Notes: generated from the sequence alone by a model not told the origin. DNA of 5,666 nucleotides from M3007 sp046155725 (GCA_046155725.1 JBJXFT010000376.1:1-5666), one strand, 5' to 3'. Counted from the first letter of the stretch, positions 1-5,119 are shown. A program made the numbers and translations.

Positions 1-77
1 CTCACCCCCGGCCCCTCTCCAAATGGAGAGGGGAGCATGACTCACCCCTCTCCATTTGGAGAGGGGCCGGGGGTGAG
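1..77. repeat. Perfect 33-bp inverted repeat, REP/MITE-like palindrome
   Basis: Bases 1-33 and 45-77 are exact reverse complements with an 11-nt spacer (34-44). Each arm contains its own hairpin: CCCCTCTCC, a 4-nt loop (AAAT or ATTT), then GGAGAGGGG, at 12-33 and 45-66. The outer ends are CTCACCCCCGGCC and its complement. The whole element is translated in the riboflavin kinase frame without a stop, giving a Pro/Gly/Glu-rich peptide with motifs such as PSPxGEG. From memory, similar peptides appear in annotated proteins where GC-rich palindromic repeats have entered genes. The element may extend beyond the left edge. No transposase is visible, so its mobility is inferred. Confidence 0.85.
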
Positions 78-1740
78 GCTTGGGGCTTTGTACATCGGCA
101 CCCGCCCCACCTTGTCGCCTGCCGGCAAGCGGGTCATCGAAGTTCACCTCCTCGATTTCGACGGCGACCTGTACGGCCAAAACCTGCGGGTAGAAGTCGT
201 GGATTTTATCCGCCCCGACAAAAAATTGGACAACCTGGAGGATTTGAAAAAGCAGATTGAGGAAGACAAAGCAGAAATTCAGAGGCGACTTGCGACGTAC
301 GACTTGCAGTCAACGGTCAATAGTCAAGAGTCAAGAGTCAACGGTCAAAAGTCAACGGTCAATAGTCAAGAGCCAACGGTCAAAAGTCAAGAGTCAAGAG
401 TCAACGGTCAAGAGTCAACGGTCAAGAGTCAAGAGTCAACGGTCAAAAGTCAAAAGTCAACGGTCAAGAGTCAAGAGTCAACGGTCAAGAGTCAAGAGCC
501 AACGGTCAAAAGTCAAGAGTCAACGGTCAAAAGTCAAAAGTCAAAAGTGGCCGTAGTAATCCTCAACTACAACACCCGCCGCCACCTCGAGCAATTCCTG
601 CCCTCGGTGGTCGCCAACAGCGCAGGGGCGCGAATCATCGTGGCAGACAACGGCTCGCCCGACGATTCGGTGGAGTTCCTCCAGAACCACTACCCCGAGG
701 TTGAACTGATTGATTTGCAACAAAACTGGGGCTTCGCCGAAGGCTACAATCGTGCGCTGCGACAAGTGGAGGCGGAGATTTACGTCATCCTAAATTCCGA
801 TGTAGAAGTTGCGCCCGGTTGGCTCGAACCCGTGTTGGAGGCCATGAAAAAAGACCCGGGCATGGCCGTGGCGCAGCCGAAAATACTTGCTTGGAAGGGG
901 AATCATTCCCCCACCAATCAGCAATCACCAATCACCAATCAACAATCAACAATCAACAATCAGCAATCAACAATCAACAATCAGCAATCACCAATCACCA
1001 ATCAACAATCACCAATCACCAATCACCAATCACCAATCACCAATCAACAATCAACAATCACCAATCAGCAATCAGCAATTCCCCAATTCGAGTACGCCGG
1101 CGCGGCGGGCGGCTGGATTGACCGCTTGGGCTACCCCTTTTGCCGGGGGCGGATTTTCAGCCAGCGTGAGGAGGACAGTGGGCAGTACGACACGGCACAG
1201 GAATGTTTCTGGGCGGCGGGGGCGGCGTTCTTTATCCGCGCCGATCTGTACCATGCTTTTGGCGGCTTCGACGGCGACTATTTTGCGCACAATGAGGAGA
1301 TTGACCTTTGCTGGCGATTGAAGCGGGCGGGCTATGGTGTGTGGTGCATTCCGCAATCGGTGGTGTGGCATTTGGGCGGCGGCACTTTGGAGTACGAAAA
1401 CCCGCGCAAGGTGTTCCTCAATTTTCGCAACAGCCTGTACTCGCTTTTGAAAAACGAGCCTTGGGGCAAACTCCTTTGGCTCATCCCTGCCCGCGTTTTG
1501 CTCGACGGGCTGGCTGGGGCGAGGTTCGCGGCCAAAGGCCAGTACCGCGCTATCTGGGCCATCGTTCGCGGGCATTTTTCTTTTTACAACAACTTCAGGA
1601 CGACGCTCCGCAAACGCCGCGAAGTCATGGAAATCATCGCAAAACATAAAATCGCACCCAAAAACAGCAAAGGAATTTTCCCCGGAAGCATCATCGTGGC
1701 GCATTACCTGCGGCGGGTGAAGGTGTTTCGAGAACTATGA
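1..1740 (+). CDS. RibF C-terminal part fused in frame to GT2 glycosyltransferase (5'-partial)
   Basis: One stop-free frame runs from the left edge to a TGA at 1738-1740. In order it encodes a peptide from the inverted repeat (1-81), the C-terminal part of a riboflavin kinase domain (about 82-309), a Q/S/K-rich linker from heptamer repeats (308-545) and a GT2 glycosyltransferase (547-1740) with a second repeat-coded insertion. The frame is open at base 1, so the RibF N-terminus, with FMN adenylyltransferase and the rest of the kinase, should lie upstream. The ATG at 37 sits in the spacer of the inverted repeat and is not a credible start. I know of no standard RibF-GT2 fusion. Ancestrally these were probably two genes whose stop and spacer were replaced by the array. 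GTG 547, directly before the first GT2 strand, could still start a separate enzyme of 397 residues. Whether the cell makes one protein or two cannot be told from the sequence. Confidence 0.75.
   Translation, partial: LTPGPSPNGEGSMTHPSPFGEGPGVRLGALYIGTRPTLSPAGKRVIEVHLLDFDGDLYGQNLRVEVVDFIRPDKKLDNLEDLKKQIEEDKAEIQRRLATYDLQSTVNSQESRVNGQKSTVNSQEPTVKSQESRVNGQESTVKSQESTVKSQKSTVKSQESTVKSQEPTVKSQESTVKSQKSKVAVVILNYNTRRHLEQFLPSVVANSAGARIIVADNGSPDDSVEFLQNHYPEVELIDLQQNWGFAEGYNRALRQVEAEIYVILNSDVEVAPGWLEPVLEAMKKDPGMAVAQPKILAWKGNHSPTNQQSPITNQQSTINNQQSTINNQQSPITNQQSPITNHQSPITNQQSTITNQQSAIPQFEYAGAAGGWIDRLGYPFCRGRIFSQREEDSGQYDTAQECFWAAGAAFFIRADLYHAFGGFDGDYFAHNEEIDLCWRLKRAGYGVWCIPQSVVWHLGGGTLEYENPRKVFLNFRNSLYSLLKNEPWGKLLWLIPARVLLDGLAGARFAAKGQYRAIWAIVRGHFSFYNNFRTTLRKRREVMEIIAKHKIAPKNSKGIFPGSIIVAHYLRRVKVFREL
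82..309 (+). other. ribF: Riboflavin kinase domain, C-terminal part (RibF)
   Basis: This stretch reads GALYIGTRPT (82-111), then IEVHLLDFDGDLYG (136-177), then a charged helix ending near QRRLATYD (about 303). This is the C-terminal half of the flavokinase barrel of bifunctional RibF, which phosphorylates riboflavin to FMN and, in its N-terminal domain, adenylates FMN to FAD in the cytoplasm. The Glu of IEVHLLDF (codon 139-141) corresponds to the conserved catalytic glutamate of the family. The ATP-binding PTAN segment and the nucleotidyltransferase domain would be upstream of the window. The inverted repeat lies immediately before the strand GALYIG, inside the kinase domain. RibF proteins normally end shortly after this helix, which is where the heptamer array begins here. 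Confidence 0.85.
308..545 (+). repeat. 34 x 7-bp tandem array, unit RGTCAAN
   Basis: The 238 bases divide into 34 consecutive heptamers with no insertion or deletion. Units start AGTCAA or GGTCAA, with two AGCCAAC variants (units 10 and 28). Position 7 varies. Whenever a unit ends in C the next begins with G, and no other unit begins with G (11 of 11). C-ending units recur mostly every third unit, giving a 21-bp superperiod read as the heptapeptide V-K-S-Q-E-S-T and variants. The array starts at the expected end of ribF and ends one base before GTG 547 of the glycosyltransferase. Its length is not a multiple of 3, yet both flanking domains are in one frame. Confidence 0.97.
547..1740 (+). other. 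GT2-family glycosyltransferase domain with repeat-coded loop insertion
   Basis: The domain opens with VAVVILNYNTRRHLEQFLPS, the first Rossmann strand of GT-A, family-2 enzymes, followed by VADNGSPDDS and NWGFAEGYNRAL. NSDVEV (793-810) is the DxD-like metal/nucleotide-sugar site, and EEIDLCWR (1294-1317) holds the acidic catalytic-base region. GGGTLEYENPRKVFLNFRN follows, then a helical tail. Such enzymes (rhamnosyltransferase-like GT2) move a sugar from an NDP- or dTDP-sugar to a growing surface glycan at the cytoplasmic membrane; donor and acceptor cannot be read from the sequence. About 60 residues rich in N, Q, S, T and I (about 900-1083) interrupt the fold between QPKILAWKG and QFEYAGAAGG, which I recall as nearly adjacent in relatives. 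Without them the domain is about 340 residues, the usual size. The last codons and the stop lie in the next repeat array. Confidence 0.88.
915..1075 (+). repeat. 23 x 7-bp tandem array, unit CAATCAN, inside the GT2 gene
   Basis: There are 23 uninterrupted heptamers CAATCA followed by A (8 units), C (10) or G (5), never T. The first six bases are invariant. The array is translated as TNQQSPI/NNQQSTI-like heptapeptides. No forward frame of this unit can give a stop, whatever base stands at position 7, whereas the opposite strand contains TGA in each unit. A change of one unit would shift the glycosyltransferase frame. Confidence 0.97.
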
Positions 1741-1780
1741 ACGAGGAACGAAGAACTATGAACGAGGAACTATGAACGAG
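1732..1780 (+). repeat. 7 x 7-bp tandem array, unit GAACNAN, holding the GT2 stop codon
   Basis: Seven heptamers alternate between GAACTAT and GAACGAG/GAACGAA, followed by a degenerate GATATGG (1781-1787). The glycosyltransferase stop TGA (1738-1740) is made across the junction of units 1 and 2, so the last residues R-E-L and the stop are repeat-derived. Bases 1788-1843 after it are the only clearly non-repetitive spacer between genes on the + strand; I see no gene or confident promoter there. Confidence 0.92.
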
Positions 1781-1843
1781 GATATGGCCAACGCAAAGTG
1801 GTTTTGAAAAAAGGCTGCGAACAATAGACTGGAAGCGAAGCCC

Positions 1844-1880
1844 CTAAACCATCTCAACTTTCTAAACCACTCTAAACCGA
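1844..1880 (+). repeat. 4 x 9-bp degenerate array, unit CTAAACCAN, ahead of the RluA-like gene
   Basis: Four units of 9, 9, 10 and 9 bases: CTAAACCAT, CTCAACTTT, CTAAACCACT and CTAAACCGA. Seven bases separate the array from the ATG at 1888. The unit shares the AAACC core with the 8-mer array before the methyltransferase. The leader is almost free of G. There is no Shine-Dalgarno sequence, which is usual in Bacteroidota. Confidence 0.75.
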
Positions 1881-1887
1881 TAACACG

Positions 1888-2610
1888 ATGGCGAATTACG
1901 ACCTGATACACGAAGACGAACACCTGCTGGTGGTGACAAAGCCCGCCGGGCTGCTCACGATTCCCGACCGTGCGGGCAGCAAAGAAAACCTCGTGGCCGC
2001 GCTGCAAAGCAAGTACGGCAAGGTGTTCACCGTCCACCGCCTCGACCGGGAGACGAGCGGCATCCTGTGCTTTGCCCGCAACGAAGCGGCGCACCGGCAT
2101 CTCTCGCTCCAGATGGAACACCACACGGCGGACAAGTTTTACCTCGCGCTGCTCGACGGGGTGCTGCACCACGAGGAAGGCGAGATTGACAAGCCCATCG
2201 GCGAGCACTGGAGCATCCCCGGCAAGATGGCCGTGACCAGGTCGGGCAAGCCATCGCTGACTTTTTACCGGGCGGTGGAGCGTTTTCGGCGGTTCACGCT
2301 CGTGGAAGCGCAGATAAAAACTGGGCGGACGCACCAGATTCGAGTGCATTTCCAGAGCATCGGCTATGCGCTGGCGATTGACGCGCTGTATGGCCGCCGC
2401 GAGCAGTTTTTCCTTTCGGAAATAAAAGGCAAGAAGTACAAATCGGGCAAATTCACGGAGGAAGAGCGCCCGCTTATGGAGCGCACGTCGCTACACGCGG
2501 CGCGTTTGCGCATCCAACACCCGGCTACAGGCGAGGTGATGGAATTTATCTCTGAATTGCCAAAGGATTTTGCCGCCGTGCTGAGCCAACTTCGGAAATG
2601 GGGGAGTTGA
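1888..2610 (+). CDS. RluA-family RNA pseudouridine synthase
   Basis: This 240-residue protein isomerises uridine to pseudouridine in structured RNA, probably rRNA or tRNA, in the cytoplasm. HRLDRETSG at residues 50-58 carries the catalytic Asp53. The N-terminal YDLIHEDEHLLVVTKPAGLLTIP (4-26) is the usual first strand and KPAG motif. GRTHQIRVH (146-154) is the RluA/RluC/RluD substrate-binding motif, and SLHAARLRIQHPATGE near residues 205-220 closes the fold. There is no N-terminal S4 domain, so it is a short catalytic-domain-only member. The target uridine cannot be assigned, hence no symbol. ATG 1888 is chosen because it directly precedes the conserved strand, with the 9-mer array upstream. 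Its stop TGA (2608-2610) directly abuts the next array. No special link to the neighbouring genes is visible. Confidence 0.93.
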   Translation: MANYDLIHEDEHLLVVTKPAGLLTIPDRAGSKENLVAALQSKYGKVFTVHRLDRETSGILCFARNEAAHRHLSLQMEHHTADKFYLALLDGVLHHEEGEIDKPIGEHWSIPGKMAVTRSGKPSLTFYRAVERFRRFTLVEAQIKTGRTHQIRVHFQSIGYALAIDALYGRREQFFLSEIKGKKYKSGKFTEEERPLMERTSLHAARLRIQHPATGEVMEFISELPKDFAAVLSQLRKWGS

Positions 2611-2682
2611 CAGTGGCAGTTTGCAGTGGCAGTAGGCAGTAGCAGTGGGCAGTAGCAGTGGGCAGTAGCAGTCGGCAGTTCG
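2611..2682 (+). repeat. 5 x 13-bp tandem array built from CAGTRG + CAGTNGG
   Basis: Starting on the base after the upstream stop codon, five 13-mers lie in perfect register at 2611, 2624, 2637, 2650 and 2663. Each joins a 6-mer (CAGTGG or CAGTAG) to a 7-mer (CAGTNGG or CAGTTTG). The third and fourth copies are identical. A partial unit CAGTTCG (2676-2682) leads into the next array. This array is G-rich on the + strand, unlike those placed directly before start codons. Confidence 0.92.
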
Positions 2683-2765
2683 CACTTTCGCACCCTCTCA
2701 CCCTCTCACCCCTCTCACCCCTCTCACCCCTCTCACCCTCTCACCTTCTCGCCTTCTCACCTGTC
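2683..2765 (+). repeat. 10 x 8/9-bp pyrimidine-rich array, unit CACCC(C)TCT
   Basis: The first unit is the hybrid CACTTTCG. Then come units of 8 or 9 bases, CACCCTCT and CACCCCTCT, decaying to CACCTTCT, CGCCTTCT and CACCTGTC. The last base is immediately before ATG 2766. From 2691 to 2765 there are only two G. The tract is open in the downstream frame and would add a Ser/Pro/Leu-rich tail if GTG 2658 were taken as start, which I reject. Confidence 0.9.
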
Positions 2766-4247
2766 ATGGCCGCAATGCAACAACAACGAATCATTTTTGG
2801 GTTGAAAGTCAAACAGTTCCGGCAGGAACGTGGCTGGAATTTTGAGGAGACGAGCCTGCGCACGGGCATTTCGATTTCGTACCTGAACGAGATTGAAAAA
2901 GGGAAAAAATACCCGCGAATAGAATATCGGAAGCGGCTGGCCGAGGTGCTGGGCGTTCCCTACGATTTTCTGATTTCGCCCGAACTGACCAAGGAATTCG
3001 CCCCGCTCGGCGAACTGCTGCACAGCAAGTTTTTGAACGAACTGCCACTCGACCTTTTTGGCATCGGGATGCAGCCGCTGGTGGAAATCATTGCCAGCGA
3101 CCCGGCCAAAGTCAATGCGTTCATCTCCGCCCTGCTCGAAATCGCACGGGTGTACGCCCTCCGGGAGGAGCATTTTTACTTTGCCGCACTGCGGGCGTAT
3201 CAGGAATTGCGGAACAATTATTTTGAAGAAATAGAACTCGCCGCGAGCGATTTTGTGCGCCAGCACCATCTGCCGAAAAACGGCGGTGTATCGCTCGATA
3301 TGCTCACCGAAATTTTGGAGCAGCAGCACGGCTGCACCATCGAACCGAACGGGCTGGACGCTTACGAACCGCTGCACTGGCTGCGCTCGGTATTCAACCC
3401 GCACTCGCGGCGCATCCTGCTGAACGGTCAACTCGACGAACGGCAACGAGCCTACCAACTCGCCAAAGAATTGGGATTCAACGAACTGGGCTTGAAGGAA
3501 CGCCCTTGGGCCTCCAATTTTTTGCGGGTCAATTCCTTCGAGGAGGTGCTGAACAACTACAAAGCGGCTTACTTCGCCGTGGCGATTTTGGTCAACCGAG
3601 AATCGTTCGTGCAGGACATCGGGCAGTTTTTTGGACATGAAAAATGGGACGCGGGCGCGTTGCTCGGCTTTATGAAGAAATACCAAGCCAGCCCGGAAGT
3701 CCTGTTCCAGCGGTTCAATGTGCTGACGAAGGACTTTGGCCTCGACAAGGTTTTTTTTCAGCGCGTGATACACCACTTTGACCGCGATGCTTTTGAGATG
3801 GACAAGGAACTGCACCTCAACCGCCGCCATCAGCCCCACGCCACGGGGCTGGGCGAGCATTATTGCCGTCGCTGGCTTTCGATTTCGTTGCTGCGGGATT
3901 TGCAGCTGCGACAGAAATCCCAACTTTCCGAAAATTTGGTCGTGGGCATCCAGCGTGCAGTGTTCGTGACCACCGGCGAAGAATACCTTTGCATCGCCAT
4001 CGCCAAACCCGGCCACCCCACGCCGGGGCGCAACGTGAGCGTGTCGCTCGGCGTATTGCTCGACGACCACGCCAAACAACGCATCCGTTTCTGGGACGAC
4101 CCGGCCATCCCTCGCCGAACCGTGAACGTGACCTGCCAACGCTGCTCGCTCGATGATTGCGCCGAACGCGCCGCGCCGCCCAAGGTCGTGCTGCGCCGGG
4201 AAGAGCGCCGGAAAATGGAAGAAATGCTGAGGATGATTGTTGATTGA
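2766..4247 (+). CDS. ScfR/PrpR/RamB-like HTH regulator with IrrE-like and DUF2083-like domains
   Basis: This 493-residue protein has an N-terminal XRE helix-turn-helix (about residues 12-67, with SYLNEIEKGKKYPR as recognition region), a long helical middle, an ImmA/IrrE-peptidase-like domain and a C-terminal domain with four cysteines: Cys367 (HYCRRW) and Cys457, Cys460, Cys465 (CQRCSLDDC). This is the layout of short-chain fatty acyl regulators. In the family member PrpR of M. tuberculosis, the C-terminal part binds CoA or acyl-CoA and the cysteines hold a [4Fe-4S] cluster. The HExxH zinc site is degenerate here: AKELGF at 233-238 replaces the expected AHELGH, so a ligand-binding rather than proteolytic role is likely. 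ATG 2766 is chosen because the repeat array ends directly before it; ATG 2775 is an alternative. Its targets are unknown: no propionate or glyoxylate genes lie nearby. The stop lies inside the next array. Confidence 0.85.
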   Translation: MAAMQQQRIIFGLKVKQFRQERGWNFEETSLRTGISISYLNEIEKGKKYPRIEYRKRLAEVLGVPYDFLISPELTKEFAPLGELLHSKFLNELPLDLFGIGMQPLVEIIASDPAKVNAFISALLEIARVYALREEHFYFAALRAYQELRNNYFEEIELAASDFVRQHHLPKNGGVSLDMLTEILEQQHGCTIEPNGLDAYEPLHWLRSVFNPHSRRILLNGQLDERQRAYQLAKELGFNELGLKERPWASNFLRVNSFEEVLNNYKAAYFAVAILVNRESFVQDIGQFFGHEKWDAGALLGFMKKYQASPEVLFQRFNVLTKDFGLDKVFFQRVIHHFDRDAFEMDKELHLNRRHQPHATGLGEHYCRRWLSISLLRDLQLRQKSQLSENLVVGIQRAVFVTTGEEYLCIAIAKPGHPTPGRNVSVSLGVLLDDHAKQRIRFWDDPAIPRRTVNVTCQRCSLDDCAERAAPPKVVLRREERRKMEEMLRMIVD

Positions 4248-4268
4248 GAATTGATGATTGCTGATTTG
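4234..4268 (+). repeat. 5 x 7-bp array, unit TGATTGN (inverted CAATCAN family), holding the regulator's stop
   Basis: Five heptamers in register: TGATTGT, TGATTGA, GAATTGA, TGATTGC and TGATTTG. They are the reverse complement of the CAATCAN unit found inside the glycosyltransferase gene. The regulator's stop TGA (4245-4247) lies in the second unit, and its final residues I-V-D are repeat-coded. Confidence 0.85.
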
Positions 4269-4273
4269 TACAA

Positions 4274-4320
4274 CCGAACCCCAAACCATCAAACCCCCAA
4301 ACCATCAAACCTTCAAACCC
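4274..4320 (+). repeat. 8-bp tandem array, unit CAAACCNN, abutting the methyltransferase ATG
   Basis: After a degenerate unit (CCGAACCC, 4274-4281) come CAAACCAT, CAAACCCC, CAAACCAT, CAAACCTT and a partial CAAACCC ending at 4320, immediately before ATG 4321. From 4277 to 4320 there is no G at all. The CAAACCAT word resembles the CTAAACCAT unit before the RluA-like gene. Confidence 0.92.
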
Positions 4321-5088
4321 ATGTCTAACTTAATTTTCAACGAAGACTGCATTGCGGGCATGGCCCGGCACTTGACTGACAAGTCGGTGGATTTGGTCAT
4401 TACTGACCCGCCGTTTGGCATCGAGTTCAAAGCCAAAAAGGCGAACTACAACCGCAAGGGGAGCCGGGTGCTGGAAGGCTACAACGAGGTGAAAGGGGGC
4501 GATTATCTCGAATTCACCCGCGCCTGGCTGGCGCAGGTGAAGCGGGTTTTGAAACCGACGGGCAGCTTGTACATTTTTTCGGGCTGGAATTATCTGAAGG
4601 ATTTGCTCATCGCGCTCGACGAGTTGGACATGACGCTGGTAAACCATTTGGTGTGGAAATACCAGTTCGGCCTCGTCACCACGCGCAAGTACGTCACCTC
4701 GCACTACCACGTCTTGTTTGTCAGCCTCGACGAAAAGCAGCGCAAGTTTTATCCCTACGCCCGCTACGCCAAAGACGCGCGCCACCCCGATGGCGGCAGC
4801 GCGCACTACAAAGACAAGGAGGACGTGTGGACAATCCCGCGCGAATACTGGAACGGCGATGTGAAAACCCCCACCAAACTCCCCGCCGAACTCATCCGCA
4901 AAATCTTGGCCTATAGCAGCCAGCCCGGCGATTTGGTGCTCGACCCATTCCTCGGTTCCGGCCAAACGGCGGTGGTGAGCCAGCTCGAAGGCCGCCGCTA
5001 TTTGGGCTTTGAGGTGGTGCCGGAGTATTTTGAATTTGCCAAAAAGAGACTGGAAAGTGGGCAGTACCGCATCAAGAGCGAGCATTGA
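4321..5088 (+). CDS. Site-specific DNA methyltransferase (N6-adenine/N4-cytosine, beta class), apparently solitary
   Basis: This 255-residue protein transfers a methyl group from S-adenosylmethionine to an exocyclic amino group of a base in a specific DNA site. The catalytic motif IV is DPPF (residues 29-32), in the context VDLVITDPPFGI. The SAM-binding motif I is DPFLGSG (208-214), with Glu231 in the following GFEVVPEY segment. Catalytic motif first and SAM motif last is the beta-class order, which puts target recognition in the middle, roughly residues 110-180. DPPF/DPPY usually means N6-adenine, but N4-cytosine cannot be excluded. ATG 4321 is chosen because it follows the 8-mer array and precedes the conserved NLIFNEDCI start; in-frame codons upstream translate only repeats. 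No restriction endonuclease is seen on either side, so it may be an orphan methylase with an epigenetic or protective role. The recognition site is unknown. Confidence 0.92.
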   Translation: MSNLIFNEDCIAGMARHLTDKSVDLVITDPPFGIEFKAKKANYNRKGSRVLEGYNEVKGGDYLEFTRAWLAQVKRVLKPTGSLYIFSGWNYLKDLLIALDELDMTLVNHLVWKYQFGLVTTRKYVTSHYHVLFVSLDEKQRKFYPYARYAKDARHPDGGSAHYKDKEDVWTIPREYWNGDVKTPTKLPAELIRKILAYSSQPGDLVLDPFLGSGQTAVVSQLEGRRYLGFEVVPEYFEFAKKRLESGQYRIKSEH

Positions 5089-5119
5089 AATATTTATGCT
5101 GCGCCTTTCAGCGCGCTCC

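Noticed and set aside
37..39. ATG as start of the RibF/GT2 frame
   Set aside because: It lies in the spacer of the inverted repeat, in the middle of a riboflavin kinase domain, and the frame is open to base 1.
308..1075. CRISPR array
   Set aside because: Units are 7 bp in direct contact with no spacers; this is a simple tandem array within a coding frame.
1186..1197. CAGTGGGCAGTA in the GT2 gene, and an 11-bp version near 5055, matching the 13-mer array
   Set aside because: The GT2 copy encodes a S-G-Q-Y stretch I recall as family-conserved and neither is tandem; probably coincidence.
1802..1832. Bacteroidota-type promoter (TTTTG at 1802-1806, TAGACTGG at 1825-1832)
   Set aside because: The spacing fits but the -7 box matches TAnnTTTG poorly; one weak match in 56 bases is not evidence.
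2658..2765. N-terminal extension of the HTH regulator from GTG 2658
   Set aside because: It would translate only the two repeat arrays; the conserved HTH begins just after ATG 2766.
2757..4292. Long antisense open frame on the - strand opposite the regulator
   Set aside because: Its translation shows no recognisable domain, while the + strand frame has clear motifs; it is a codon-bias shadow of a GC-rich gene.
4258..4320. N-terminal extension of the methyltransferase from TTG 4258
   Set aside because: The added residues are pure repeat translation and family homology begins at ATG 4321.
2766..5088. Restriction-modification system with the HTH protein as controller
   Set aside because: Controller proteins are about 80-100 residues; this regulator is 493 residues with ligand and cysteine domains, and no endonuclease is present.
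5101..5114. Hairpin terminator between the convergent genes
   Set aside because: Only a 4-bp GCGC stem with a 6-nt loop and no T-run; too weak to call.
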